Counted from the first letter of the stretch, positions 53,599 to 62,596 are shown. The stretch is DNA of 64,000 nt from Haloimpatiens massiliensis (GCF_900184255.1 NZ_LT854640.1:1211422-1275421), one strand, 5' to 3'. Notes: a model not told the origin generated them from the letters alone. Numbers and translations: made by a program.

Positions 53599-54789
53599 TT
53601 ACTCTTCCCTACTATATACAATTTTCCCCTCTTTAATTGTCTTAATTATTTCACCAAAAACTTCTTTACCATGGAAAGGTGAATTTTTTCCTTTTGACCT
53701 AAAGCTCATACAATCCACAGTACATTTCTTATCTAAATCTACTAGAACCAAATCTCCTTTATATCCTATTTTCACTTCTCCCTTATTCACGCCCAATATT
53801 TTTGCTGGATTTTTACTCATAATTTCCACTAATTTATTTAAACTCAAGCCTTTTTCTCGCACCAACTTTGTATAGCATACTGAAAAAGCCGTTTCTATTC
53901 CTGATATTCCATTGGCTCCTTTTTCTTTATCCTCTTTAGAGTGCGGAGCGTGATCTGTGCCTATAGCATCTATATAATTATTTTTTATAGCCTCTATTAT
54001 AAAATCTGTATCTTCCCTTTCTCTTAAAGGTGGATTTACTCTATAATCTTCATTTTTAGTAAGAGCTATATGGTGTGGAGTTACATCACAAGTCACTTCT
54101 AATCCACTTTCTTTTGCCTCTATAATGTCCTTTACGGCTTCTTTAGTACTCATATGAGTAACATGAAGTCTAGCACCAGTAACCCTAGCTAAAGTTAAAT
54201 CTCTCCATGTCATTAAATTTTCTGCAAGTCTCGTATCACAATCTTTTATGTCTTCATTTTCCTCATGAGCAATGACAGTTAATCCTTTCTCTTTAGCTTT
54301 TATCATAGCATTTAGCATTGTTTTGCTATCTTGAACACCTCTGCCATCATCTGAGATAAATCTTACAGATTTATCTATAGTATCTAAATGTTTAAGGCTT
54401 TCCCCCTTAAGTCCTTCTGTTATAGAAACCACTTGATTTATATCTACCAATCCTATTTTATTTCCTTTATCAACAATGTAATTAACCATATCCATACTAC
54501 TACATACTGGTTTTGTATTAGCCATTAAATTTACTGTTGTATATCCACCTTTTACTGCCGCAGAACATCCTGTTAATATATCTTCTTTGTAAGTATATCC
54601 AGGCTCTCTAAAGTGAGCATGCAAATCCACAAAAGCTGGCATTAATACAGTTCCTTTTGCATCTAAAACATCGCAATGTTTATGTAAATCTATTCCTATC
54701 TCATTTATTATTCCATGTTTTACATAAACATCACCTATAAAACTTTGTGATGAGTCCACTACTTTAGCATTTTTTATAAGAAGCTCCAT
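53599..54789 (-). CDS. pyrC: Dihydroorotase
   Basis: 396 aa amidohydrolase closing carbamoyl-aspartate to dihydroorotate. Metal-site motifs VDLHAHFREPGYTYKEDI, VTCDVTPHHIALT and DAIGTDHAPHSKEDK are present. It follows pyrI after a ~92-bp spacer that carries a family 3 hairpin. The ATG at 54789 follows GGGGG. Confidence 0.96.
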   Translation of the reverse strand: MELLIKNAKVVDSSQSFIGDVYVKHGIINEIGIDLHKHCDVLDAKGTVLMPAFVDLHAHFREPGYTYKEDILTGCSAAVKGGYTTVNLMANTKPVCSSMDMVNYIVDKGNKIGLVDINQVVSITEGLKGESLKHLDTIDKSVRFISDDGRGVQDSKTMLNAMIKAKEKGLTVIAHEENEDIKDCDTRLAENLMTWRDLTLARVTGARLHVTHMSTKEAVKDIIEAKESGLEVTCDVTPHHIALTKNEDYRVNPPLREREDTDFIIEAIKNNYIDAIGTDHAPHSKEDKEKGANGISGIETAFSVCYTKLVREKGLSLNKLVEIMSKNPAKILGVNKGEVKIGYKGDLVLVDLDKKCTVDCMSFRSKGKNSPFHGKEVFGEIIKTIKEGKIVYSREE

Positions 54790-54809
54790 ATAAAAACCCC
54801 CTTCAATTT

Positions 54810-54875
54810 AGTCCCCAGTCCCCAATCCCTAATCTTCATTTTAATTTGAAAATTAGCGATTGGCTACTGGGGATT
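54810..54875. repeat. Family 3 hairpin between pyrI and pyrC
   Basis: 'agtccccagtccccaatc' at 54810 pairs with 'gattggctactggggatt' ending 54875, and 'ctaat...ttca' with 'ttgaa...attag', giving a ~28-bp imperfect stem. It is transcribed within the pyr operon. Confidence 0.65.
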
Positions 54876-54881
54876 ATTATT

Positions 54882-55313
54882 TTATTCTCTTTCTAAATTG
54901 TGTGCCTCATCACAATATTTACATCTATATTGTCCTTTTTCCCTATCTACTAGATAAAAAACATGTGGTATATATTTTTCTACAGAAGTTATGCATCTTG
55001 GATTTTTACACTTTATTAAATCCTCCACTTTGTCCGGTAACTTTAATGCTATTTTTTCTTTTATTCGTTCATTTTCTATTATATTTACAGTGGCATTAGG
55101 ATCCATTATACCTATCATTGTAAAGTCCATATTAATTACATTATCAATTTTTATAATATCTTTTTTACCCATCTTTTCACTACAAGCATTCATTATTAAA
55201 GCTACAGAGCCATCTATTTTATCAAGACCTAGAAAGTTAAATATCTTCATTCCCATTCCTGCTTTAATATGGTCAATTACAATACCTTTTTTAACACTAT
55301 CTACTTTTAACAT
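54882..55313 (-). CDS. pyrI: Aspartate carbamoyltransferase regulatory chain
   Basis: 143 aa. An N-terminal nucleotide-binding domain is followed by the zinc site CKNPRCITSVE...CKYCDEAH. It lets nucleotides act on PyrB. Its ATG shares one base with the pyrB stop (TAATG), so they are coupled. Confidence 0.95.
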   Translation of the reverse strand: MLKVDSVKKGIVIDHIKAGMGMKIFNFLGLDKIDGSVALIMNACSEKMGKKDIIKIDNVINMDFTMIGIMDPNATVNIIENERIKEKIALKLPDKVEDLIKCKNPRCITSVEKYIPHVFYLVDREKGQYRCKYCDEAHNLERE

Positions 55314-56239
55314 TATTTTTCCACCCCCAAAAGTTTTGTTATTAAAGCCATTCTAACGAACATTCCGTATTTTGCTTGTTTGAAATAACATGCTCTAGGA
55401 TCACTATCCACCTCATATGCTATTTCATTTACTCTAGGTAGTGGATGCATTACTATCATATCTTCCTTAGCCTTAGACATTTTTTCATTATCTAATATAT
55501 AGCTATCTTTAAGTCTTATATAATCTGCTTCATTGAAGAATCTTTCTTTCTGAACTCTTGTCATGTATAATATATCTAACTTTCCTATTACATCCTCTAA
55601 TTTCTCAACTTCTATAAATTCTATATTGTTTTTTTCTAATATTTCTGTTCTTATGTAATCTGGAATTCTCAATTCATTTGGAGATATTAATACAAATTTA
55701 TTATTCTCGTATCTAGACATGGCCTTTATTAGTGAGTGTACTGTTCTACCGAACTTTAAATCTCCACAAAGACCTATTGTTAAATTAGATAGGTTTCCCT
55801 TTTTACATCTTATGGTTAGTAGATCTGTTAATGTTTGAGTTGGATGTTGATGCCCTCCATCTCCGGCATTTATTATAGGCACATCTGCTCCCATAGCACC
55901 TACTACTGGAGCTCCTTCTTTAGGGTGTCTCATGGTTATTACATCAGCATAACAACTTACAGTTTTCACTGTATCCATTACGCTCTCACCCTTAGCTGTT
56001 GAGCTAGAACCTGCCTCTGAAAATCCTAAAACACTTCCTCCAAGTCTAAGCATAGCTGCTTCAAAACTCAATCTTGTTCTTGTACTTGGTTCAAAGAAAA
56101 GTGTACCTAATAGCTTTCCGTCACATACATGCATGTAATCTTTTGGGTTTGCAATTATGTCCTCTGCTCTTTCAAAAATTTCCTCTAATTCTTCTGTAGT
56201 AAAATCCATAGGGTCAATTAAATTTCTTCCTTTTAACAT
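55313..56239 (-). CDS. pyrB: Aspartate carbamoyltransferase catalytic subunit
   Basis: 308 aa from the ATG at 56239 behind AAAGGAGG; the longer frame runs through the leader. Motifs: FFEPSTRTRLSFEAAMLRLGG (carbamoyl phosphate), HQHPTQTLTDLLT and MHPLPRVNEIAYEVD. First gene of the operon, controlled by the PyrR leader. Confidence 0.96.
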   Translation of the reverse strand: MLKGRNLIDPMDFTTEELEEIFERAEDIIANPKDYMHVCDGKLLGTLFFEPSTRTRLSFEAAMLRLGGSVLGFSEAGSSSTAKGESVMDTVKTVSCYADVITMRHPKEGAPVVGAMGADVPIINAGDGGHQHPTQTLTDLLTIRCKKGNLSNLTIGLCGDLKFGRTVHSLIKAMSRYENNKFVLISPNELRIPDYIRTEILEKNNIEFIEVEKLEDVIGKLDILYMTRVQKERFFNEADYIRLKDSYILDNEKMSKAKEDMIVMHPLPRVNEIAYEVDSDPRACYFKQAKYGMFVRMALITKLLGVEK

Positions 56240-56258
56240 ATCTATTTTCCTCCTTTTT

Positions 56259-56274
56259 AGTCTCTCTGGACTAG
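56259..56274 (-). promoter_or_regulatory. Second PyrR-binding-type hairpin, beside the pyrB ribosome site
   Basis: On the minus strand TAGTCCAGAGAGACTA forms a TAGTC/GACTA stem with the CAGAGA loop of PyrR sites (consensus around TCCAGAGAG). It ends four bases before AAGGAGG of pyrB, so PyrR could affect translation starts. Inferred from sequence only. Confidence 0.75.
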
Positions 56275-56280
56275 TCTTAA

Positions 56281-56315
56281 AGGTATTAAAAATGCCTTCC
56301 CTTAAGGGAAGGCAT
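56281..56315 (-). terminator. pyr leader terminator (attenuator)
   Basis: A perfect 24-base palindrome at 56292-56315 (atgccttccctt and its complement), followed by a T-run on the minus strand. Its 5' CCTTCCC can pair with GGGAAGG right after the first PyrR site (56396-56402), as needed for an antiterminator. Confidence 0.88.
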
Positions 56316-56401
56316 AGAATACACAAATCACAATTTATCTATAGCTATAAAAGGTACATATACTTATCTCGTAAATATATTTGTACTTCTATTTTCCTTC
56401 C

Positions 56402-56417
56402 CAATCTCTCTGGATTG
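56402..56417 (-). promoter_or_regulatory. First PyrR-binding hairpin of the pyr leader
   Basis: Minus-strand CAATCCAGAGAGATTG matches the PyrR binding loop (TCCAGAGAG) with a CAATC/GATTG stem. PyrR-UMP binding should prevent the antiterminator and let the downstream terminator form. pyrR itself is not in the window. Confidence 0.88.
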
Positions 56418-56606
56418 TTCTTAAAGGCTATATTATTTTTTCTTTCTGTATTTTACCACAGTAGTTATACAAAAATCAAGGACATTTAAAAAATTAAATA
56501 AATATTCCTTTAAATCATATAGAAATACTATAGTTCACTAATGAAAAAATGAGGAAATAATTTTTTCTATAAGTTTCTAATATATTACAGAGACTATATT
56601 ATAGTA

Positions 56607-57470
56607 TTAAAATGGTTTATAATAATAGATTTGTTTTGTACTATATCCTAAAGATTTAAATTTAGAACTTAAATATTCTATTTTATCAAAGTTAATTTTT
56701 ATACAATTTAGTATTCCAGGCATTAAATCCAATTTTGCTTCATCAATGCCTTTTAATTTCAATATTTCTTTATACTCTTCTGTATCCAACTCTAATATTT
56801 CAGCTTTTCCTCTTATTTGCATACCTTCTAAATTACTCATATCTGTAAAATTTTCATATATGCTTACACTAACCCTACTATTTAATATTATATTTGCAAA
56901 TTTCTTTCCACCCTCTGACAATATATACATGCATCCATCTTTATATATATATTCTATTGGAGTTGATCTTATCCAATTATTATATCCTGTAGCCAAATCA
57001 CAACTTTTATGAGAACTTATAAAAGTATCTATACATTTCTTTAAATCATCTTTTGGCATAGTCTTTAAAAAACTTTCTCTTATTCTTTTAAGTTCTAGAG
57101 AAAACTGTACTATTTCTTCTATGCATTTATCACATTTTATAGTTTTACAATGTACTACTGCGCTCCCTAATATGGACTGAAGCTTTTTTAATGCCTTTAT
57201 TCCTGGATCCTTTTCAACATCTGTACATACTAATCCTACTTCTTTATTAATAAGCCAAGTTGCATTTTCTATTACAAATTTTAAAATTTTATCATTTATT
57301 TTTTCTCCAAATACTGGAGCTGCAATTACAAATAAATCATAATTTTTATAATCCTCTTTAAATCCTTCTGTAGTACAATATCTTGAAGGTCCTAGTACTA
57401 GTGACATTTTCTTAACGATTTTTTCAGTAGTTTCTTCTAATCCTTCATAAATTATCATAGTTCTTTGCAT
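56607..57470 (-). CDS. Flavodoxin-like domain fused to a PNPOx-like FMN-binding domain
   Basis: 287 aa. Residues 1-125: flavodoxin-like fold (MIIYEGLEETTEKIVKKM, DLFVIAAPVFGEKINDKI). Residues 155-285: split-barrel FMN-binding domain of the pyridoxamine oxidase family (YIYKDGCMYILSEGGKKFAN, MQIRGKAEILE). Both fit one redox protein. It is 16 bases downstream of the EFR1-type gene, in the same operon. Confidence 0.8.
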   Translation of the reverse strand: MQRTMIIYEGLEETTEKIVKKMSLVLGPSRYCTTEGFKEDYKNYDLFVIAAPVFGEKINDKILKFVIENATWLINKEVGLVCTDVEKDPGIKALKKLQSILGSAVVHCKTIKCDKCIEEIVQFSLELKRIRESFLKTMPKDDLKKCIDTFISSHKSCDLATGYNNWIRSTPIEYIYKDGCMYILSEGGKKFANIILNSRVSVSIYENFTDMSNLEGMQIRGKAEILELDTEEYKEILKLKGIDEAKLDLMPGILNCIKINFDKIEYLSSKFKSLGYSTKQIYYYKPF

Positions 57471-57486
57471 AAAACAACCCCTCCTA

Positions 57487-58245
57487 TTATTTTTCTAATT
57501 TATATTGCTCAAAACCCTTACCTTTATATAGAAATGCATTCTTAGGGCATATATGTATACATCTTTGACAGGATATGCACCTAGAATTAAATGTTATGAC
57601 TACACCTATATTTATATTGCTTGTAGGACAATTTTCTGAACATTTTTTACATTTAATACATTTTTCATAATCCACGCTTAGTTTTTTTCTAGCCCAATTT
57701 TTACTGTATTTACTAAATAACTTGTATACTATAGTACCTAAACTTAGTCTAATCCTCGATACTTCTTCTATGCATTCTTTTCCTAGCAGAAAATCTTTCA
57801 CTAAATCAGAAACTTTTTTTGTAGCTTCCTTACAAATTTTAAGTTTTTCCTCTATACTATTTTTATTAAAAGCTACTACATAATAATTATTTGGCATTGG
57901 TATAGATTTCTGAATTACCACTTTAAATCCCTTTTCCTCTAATATTCTCCTAAGACTTTCCATGCCTGTACCACTACTTGAAGCTTGAGTTGAAAATATT
58001 ATAGCCTTTTTACCTTTGCCATTTTTAATATTTACTTTTACCCAATTCATATAATAATCAGGAAACATTTCTGCATATATAGGTGAGCCAAAAATATAGA
58101 ATTCATGATGCAAATCTACTTTATTACATTTAACTATATCTATTAATTTACATTCTATATTATTCTTATAAAATTCTTTTTTAAATGCTTCTGCCACATA
58201 CCTAGTGTTTCCTGTGGCTGAGAAATAAATTATAGCTCCACTCAT
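57487..58245 (-). CDS. EFR1-type flavodoxin-ferredoxin protein
   Basis: 252 aa. An N-terminal flavodoxin domain (IIYFSATGNTRYVAEAF) is followed by two 4Fe-4S motifs near the end (CIKCKKCSENCPTS, CISCQRCIHICPKNAF). Probable electron-transfer protein, cotranscribed with the flavodoxin/PNPOx fusion. Reaction partner unknown. The ATG at 58245 follows AGGGAG. Confidence 0.88.
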   Translation of the reverse strand: MSGAIIYFSATGNTRYVAEAFKKEFYKNNIECKLIDIVKCNKVDLHHEFYIFGSPIYAEMFPDYYMNWVKVNIKNGKGKKAIIFSTQASSSGTGMESLRRILEEKGFKVVIQKSIPMPNNYYVVAFNKNSIEEKLKICKEATKKVSDLVKDFLLGKECIEEVSRIRLSLGTIVYKLFSKYSKNWARKKLSVDYEKCIKCKKCSENCPTSNINIGVVITFNSRCISCQRCIHICPKNAFLYKGKGFEQYKLEK

Positions 58246-58648
58246 ATATTCTTCTCCCTAAATATTTATTTTATTTATCATTATTATAAATGATACTAAT
58301 TAATTACTATTTTTTTAATATTAACCCAAAATAAGATTCATTTCACATCTATCCAAAATAGTACTACTAAATTAAGATAATAAATACAATACTTATACCT
58401 GTATATAATGATTTGTAAGTTTAATAAAATCTGTATTTGAAATTAAAAACCTAGTTTATATATGCTTAATTTGTAATATATAATATTATACCATATTTTC
58501 ACACTATTTTGACATTTGAGTATAATATTTAATTAAAATTTAATTTTTATGTTAAAAATATTTAAAACACCTATATTTAAGAACCTTATTATACAATGTT
58601 TAATATACTATCTAGTGAGTAAATATTTATTGGAGGTTTATAGTATAT
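58246..58648. other. Non-coding AT-rich stretch
   Basis: 403 bases between divergent genes; only the ribosome site TGGAGG before 58649 stands out. No repeat, RNA or gene was recognised. Confidence 0.3.
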
Positions 58649-59209
58649 ATGTATAATAATCCTTATTATTATGGAGGAATGGCCTGCGATATGATAGCTT
58701 TAAATAGATCTTTAGAGCTGATTAAGGAAGCCATTCAAGGTGAAAAGTCAGACGCTGAATTTTATGAATATTTAATTAAAAAAGCTCCAACAAAAGAAGA
58801 AAAAGAAATAATAGAGTCTATAAGAAATGATGAATTGAAACACAACAAAATGTTTAGACAAATATATAAAGGAATAACAGGAATGAATGTTCCGCCAAGT
58901 GAAGATTCAGAATTCAAAAAACCTAAATCTTATATAGATGGAATTAAAAAGGCATTATTTGGCGAACTAGCTGCTGTAGAGAAATATAGAGAGATAAGGA
59001 GAGGCTTACCTTCTAGATGCTCGAGAGATATGCTATTTGAAATAATAACAGATGAAATAAAACATAGCATAAAATACAACTATATACTATATCTAAATTG
59101 TTGTGAAAAGAAAAGAAATGATTTAGAAGACGAATACTCTAAGGAAAATCTTACCAGATACGCTGATTTTCCAATGTATCAAAGAATACCACAAGATTTT
59201 ATACTGTAA
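58649..59209 (+). CDS. Ferritin-like (rubrerythrin-family fold) protein
   Basis: 186 aa. The diiron-type residues are all present: QGEKSDAEFYEYL, NDELKHNKMF, FGELAAVEKYREI and ITDEIKHSIKYNYI. The opening MYNNPYYYGGM is rich in Tyr, as in spore-coat proteins. It has a degenerate paralogue at 61858. The ATG at 58649 follows TGGAGG. Substrate unknown. Confidence 0.82.
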   Translation: MYNNPYYYGGMACDMIALNRSLELIKEAIQGEKSDAEFYEYLIKKAPTKEEKEIIESIRNDELKHNKMFRQIYKGITGMNVPPSEDSEFKKPKSYIDGIKKALFGELAAVEKYREIRRGLPSRCSRDMLFEIITDEIKHSIKYNYILYLNCCEKKRNDLEDEYSKENLTRYADFPMYQRIPQDFIL

Positions 59210-59263
59210 AATAGCAGATATTATTTAAAACAATCTTTAATATTAAATTTATTTATAATGTAA

Positions 59264-59300
59264 TTTTCCCCAGTTATCCATAGTAAACTGGGGAAAATTT
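59264..59300. terminator. Terminator between convergent genes
   Basis: 'ccccagtt' (59268-59275) pairs with 'aactgggg' (59286-59293), extended by TTTT/AAAA, giving a bidirectional signal. Confidence 0.85.
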
Positions 59301-59431
59301 TATTCTATAGGCTCACCATTGAAATTCTCGTATCTTTCCTCTGTCCTTTTATTACCTTTTGCTCTTTCTTCTGGCTTATGCCCATCATTTTTCTTACCCT
59401 TCTTATGAGTTTCATACATTTTCTTTGCCAT
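59300..59431 (-). CDS. Small basic protein (43 aa)
   Basis: ATG at 59431 behind AGGAGAA: MAKKMYETHKKGKKNDGHKP and then ERAKGNKRTEERYENF to the stop at 59300. Lysine-rich and hydrophilic. It sits 15 bases after the next small gene in the same direction and ends at a terminator, so it is likely a real spore- or stress-related gene. Family not recognised. Confidence 0.65.
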   Translation of the reverse strand: MAKKMYETHKKGKKNDGHKPEERAKGNKRTEERYENFNGEPIE

Positions 59432-59446
59432 ATATATTCTCCTATT

Positions 59447-59587
59447 CTAATCCTCTATTGGTTTTATTTGATTTTCCATACCAAAAACTGCTCTAGCACT
59501 CTCTTCATGTCCGTGCTTTATATTTTTCTTCTTAAATTTTCCATCTTCTTTCTTATTATTCCTAGTATTTTTCATCTTATTTTCCAT
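59447..59587 (-). CDS. Small protein similar to the CPC_1213 family (46 aa)
   Basis: ATG at 59587 with GAGGTG upstream. The sequence DGKFKKKNIKHGHEESARAV followed by FGMENQIKPIED is a small hydrophilic clostridial family of unknown role; name given from memory. The frame extends to 59641 but without a ribosome site. Confidence 0.7.
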   Translation of the reverse strand: MENKMKNTRNNKKEDGKFKKKNIKHGHEESARAVFGMENQIKPIED

Positions 59588-59712
59588 AATACTTTTCACC
59601 TCAATATTATGTTGTCCCGCTATTTTCATTTTATACTCCACCGTAAGAATATATTATGAAATAATACATTGAAGAAAAATCTGATTTTAATTCCGTAATA
59701 AATGTATAATTT

Positions 59713-59866
59713 GGGACTGTTCACAATACGCCAAGAACTTCTAAATGTTTCACAGTTAAAGCCCCTAAAGCTTTCAAACTCACTCGTCTCTCGTTCAAAC
59801 ATGAAAGCTTCTTAACGGTTCTTTAACTGTGAGACATAAGAAGTTCTAAGGCTAGTTCAATAGTCC
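59713..59866. repeat. Inverted family 2-type hairpin, copy C
   Basis: 'gggactgttcacaatacgcc' pairs at its ends with 'ggctagttcaatagtccc'; inner 'aaagcccctaaagctttc' and 'gaaagcttcttaacgg' also match the centre of the 234-bp hairpins at 17964 and 60236, in the opposite orientation. About 154 bp, immediately before copy B. Confidence 0.75.
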
Positions 59867-59943
59867 CCAATTCCACATTTATTACTACATTAAAATCAGA
59901 TCTTTAGTTTAATATGTATGTGGTTTGAGAGGATAAGCCTACT

Positions 59944-60497
59944 AAAGGATGATTTTCCTCCGCTTCGCTATGGGAAATCTTTAATTTATAAAATAAATAA
60001 AAAGGCGTTTATAATCTTTTTTTAGGCGTAGCCTTTCGGTAAATTTTATACTACACATAAAAATAAGGCAATAACTAAAATTTAATACATTTTGCCGTAA
60101 AGTAATGCTTTTATATGCGTCTTAACTATATTATTTACGTTGGCTATCCGCCATTAAAAGATTTTCTGTAGCATAGCGGAGGAAAATCATCCTTTAGTTA
60201 GCTGTTTTCCTCCTTTAATAGCTTATGCATAAACCGAAAAATCTGTCTTTAAGGTAACAATAAATATATTTTTTAGACTATTGAGCTAGCCTTAGAAATT
60301 CTTTGTTTTCTAATTTCAATACCCGTTAAGAAGCTTTCATGTTTGAGCGCCGTCAGAAGCGAGTTTGAAAGCTTTAGGGTATTGAAATTTGAAAACATTA
60401 GAATTTCTTGGCGTATTGCGAACAGTCTTAAAAAATATATTTATTGTGGACTTAAAGACAGATTTTTCTTATTGCACTTACATCACAATATTCTTAC
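59944..60497. repeat. Family 2 palindromic element, copy B (554 bp)
   Basis: Left arm 'aaaggatgattttcctcc' from 59944, inverted right arm 60157-60196, and giant hairpin 60236-60468, the same order as copy A but with a different, shorter centre. The end 'caatattcttac' contains the stop codon of the S1-domain gene (60494-60496). Confidence 0.87.
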
Positions 60498-61666
60498 ATA
60501 AGGTCTTTAAATTTATCTTTAAATAGTTCTCCTAAATTAACACCTGATTCTTCCTCATCTAAAAAAGCTGAAAAGTCTTCCACTGGCTTATCTATAGCTT
60601 CTTTAATACTTAAACTTATTCTTTTTTCTTCTAGATTTAAACTTAAGATTCTAACCTTAACTTTATCTCCTACTTTTAATTTATCTGAAGGCTTAGCTAT
60701 ATTTTCTTCACATATTTCTGACAAATGCACAAGACCTTCTACTCCTGAAGTTATCTCTACAAAAGCACCAAAACTAGTTAACTTAACCACAGTTCCTTCT
60801 ACCACATCGTTTACTTTAAATTTAACTCCAACCTCTTCCCATGGATCATTAGTTATATCTTTTATAGATAAGGACAATCTTTCTTTCTCCTTATCTACAT
60901 CTAGTACATAAACTTTTACATTATCACCTACTGATAATACCTGTGATGGATCTTTAACTCTTCCCCAAGATAACTCAGATACGTGTACAAGTCCTTCTAA
61001 TCCGCCAATGTCCACAAAAGCTCCAAATTTGGCTAACTTCTTAACTACTCCATTTCTAATTTCACCTTTTTGGACACTATTCCATAATTCAGCCTTTCTT
61101 TCATCAGCAATTTTTTTCTCTACTTCTCTTGCAGACAATACTATTTTTTCTTTTTTCCTATCAAATTCTATTATTTTAACATTTAGTGTTTTTCCTAGAA
61201 ATACATTCAAGTCCTTTACAAATGAAAGTGAAAGTTGTGATGCTGGTATAAATGCTCTTAATCCCTTAATTTTAGTAATAGCTCCACCCTTAACAATTTC
61301 ACTTACTGTAACTTCAAATACTTCTTCATTTTTATAAGAACTCTCTAAGTCGTCCCATACTTTTACTCTATCAGCCTTCTTTTTAGATAGTAGTACATTT
61401 CCTTCTCCATCATTAATATCTAAAATATATGCATACACTTCTTCATCTATCTTGAAATAATCTTTTATTTCTCCTTCGTCCTCTAATATTTCACTTTTAG
61501 GTATTATTCCATCTGTTATGTATCCTATATTAACTATTAATTCATTTTCATTCAAACCTATTATAATTCCTTTTACTATTTCTCCTTTGCGCAATTTTCT
61601 CATGCTTGCATCTACTTGATCCATAAATTCTTTCATTGATATGTCATTCATATTTTCTGTAGTCAT
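60494..61666 (-). CDS. S1 RNA-binding domain protein (ribosomal protein S1-like)
   Basis: 390 aa with four S1 repeats: GEIVKGIIIGLNENELIVNI, NEEVFEVTVSEIVKGGAITK, KGEIRNGVVKKLAKFGAFVD and DVVEGTVVKLTSFGAFVEIT. Repeats 3 and 4 are best conserved (GLVHVSELSWGRVKDP, GLVHLSEI). It probably binds mRNA or the ribosome. Its stop codon lies in the family 2 repeat edge. The ATG at 61666 follows AAGGAG. Confidence 0.92.
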   Translation of the reverse strand: MTTENMNDISMKEFMDQVDASMRKLRKGEIVKGIIIGLNENELIVNIGYITDGIIPKSEILEDEGEIKDYFKIDEEVYAYILDINDGEGNVLLSKKKADRVKVWDDLESSYKNEEVFEVTVSEIVKGGAITKIKGLRAFIPASQLSLSFVKDLNVFLGKTLNVKIIEFDRKKEKIVLSAREVEKKIADERKAELWNSVQKGEIRNGVVKKLAKFGAFVDIGGLEGLVHVSELSWGRVKDPSQVLSVGDNVKVYVLDVDKEKERLSLSIKDITNDPWEEVGVKFKVNDVVEGTVVKLTSFGAFVEITSGVEGLVHLSEICEENIAKPSDKLKVGDKVKVRILSLNLEEKRISLSIKEAIDKPVEDFSAFLDEEESGVNLGELFKDKFKDLM

Positions 61667-61857
61667 CTAAAACACTCCTTACTTTATAAAAATGTTTAAA
61701 ATATTGTTACTCATATAAATTTTAACATATTAGAAACAAAAATATAAATAAATTTAAAATATTTATTTCAACAAAAGTTATTTTTATTCATATTATATTA
61801 TTATACACTTTTAGTTCATTTATATGTTATATATTTTTATCCCTGGAGGTGATAAAT

Positions 61858-62340
61858 TTGTACGATGGCATGCCACCTGTTTATAATGTTAAGTTAGATT
61901 GCTTAAATGATGCTATAAATCTTTCCTTTCAATATATAAAAAAAGAATATTATAACCAAAAGCTTTTCAATTATTTAATAAAAAATACATCAGATGAAAA
62001 TGAAATAACCTTATTAAATTCTATTAAAAACGATATGAATAAGCATCAGTGTTTATTAAAAAACTTTTTTTTATATTTTAATGGTAAAAATCCACCTATA
62101 ACTGAAAAAGATTCTTTTATTGAACCTGCTGACTTTATTGAAGGAATTCAAACAGCCTTCTTCAATAATCAAAGGTACATTGATTTATTTACTAACTTTT
62201 ATATACTGATGATTCAAAGTGTTTGTAATGAATCTTTCACTAATATGGCTTTTGAAATATTACAAGACGTGCAAAAACATAATGCTCAATATAATTTTAT
62301 GCTAAATAATCAGATTTTTAAAAAATTAAACTCCTCATAA
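61858..62340 (+). CDS. Degenerate ferritin-like paralogue
   Basis: 160 aa from TTG 61858 (GGAGG eight bases upstream; the GTG at 61849 overlaps that site). It aligns along its length with the protein at 58649, but three of four Glu ligands are lost: NDELKH becomes NDMNKH, GELAAVE becomes NNQRYID, and DEIKH becomes DVQKH. The His residues remain. Likely structural, or it binds metal differently. Confidence 0.8.
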   Translation: MYDGMPPVYNVKLDCLNDAINLSFQYIKKEYYNQKLFNYLIKNTSDENEITLLNSIKNDMNKHQCLLKNFFLYFNGKNPPITEKDSFIEPADFIEGIQTAFFNNQRYIDLFTNFYILMIQSVCNESFTNMAFEILQDVQKHNAQYNFMLNNQIFKKLNSS

Positions 62341-62418
62341 ATATCTGTGAATTATAAAAAATCATTTAATTTATTCATTTATAACTATTTTTTAATCCCT
62401 GGTGTCCAATCCCCAATA

Positions 62419-62577
62419 AGGTGCATGAAAATAAATAACAAGTCAAAGATGCTGGTATATTTTGTGTCAGACAAGGAAGCAGGTTTCACCGCTAGTAGAA
62501 CTATCGGTGGGTTCTGCTGACGCAGTATGACGCAAAATAGACTAGCATAATGACTTGTTATTTATTTGAATGTGCCT
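62419..62577 (+). repeat. Family 1 palindromic repeat, copy 4
   Basis: 159 bp, ends 'aggtgcat' and 'atgtgcct'; same orientation as the other copies, with only a few changes from copy 1 ('ttcaccgct', 'agcataatga'). It lies between the ferritin-like paralogue and the P1 peptidase gene. Confidence 0.9.
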
Positions 62578-62596
62578 AAACACTTTATTTAGGCAC
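62572..62596 (-). terminator. Hairpin downstream of the P1 peptidase gene
   Basis: 'gtgcctaaa' pairs with 'tttaggcac' and shares bases with the end of the family 1 copy. Bases following on the minus strand are not U-rich, so termination is uncertain. Confidence 0.45.

Larger units (their letters stand above)
56240..56606. other. pyr operon leader and promoter region
   Basis: Holds the two PyrR hairpins and the terminator; the promoter should lie upstream of 56420. From 56450 to 56606 the sequence is AT-rich without recognised features. Confidence 0.6.
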
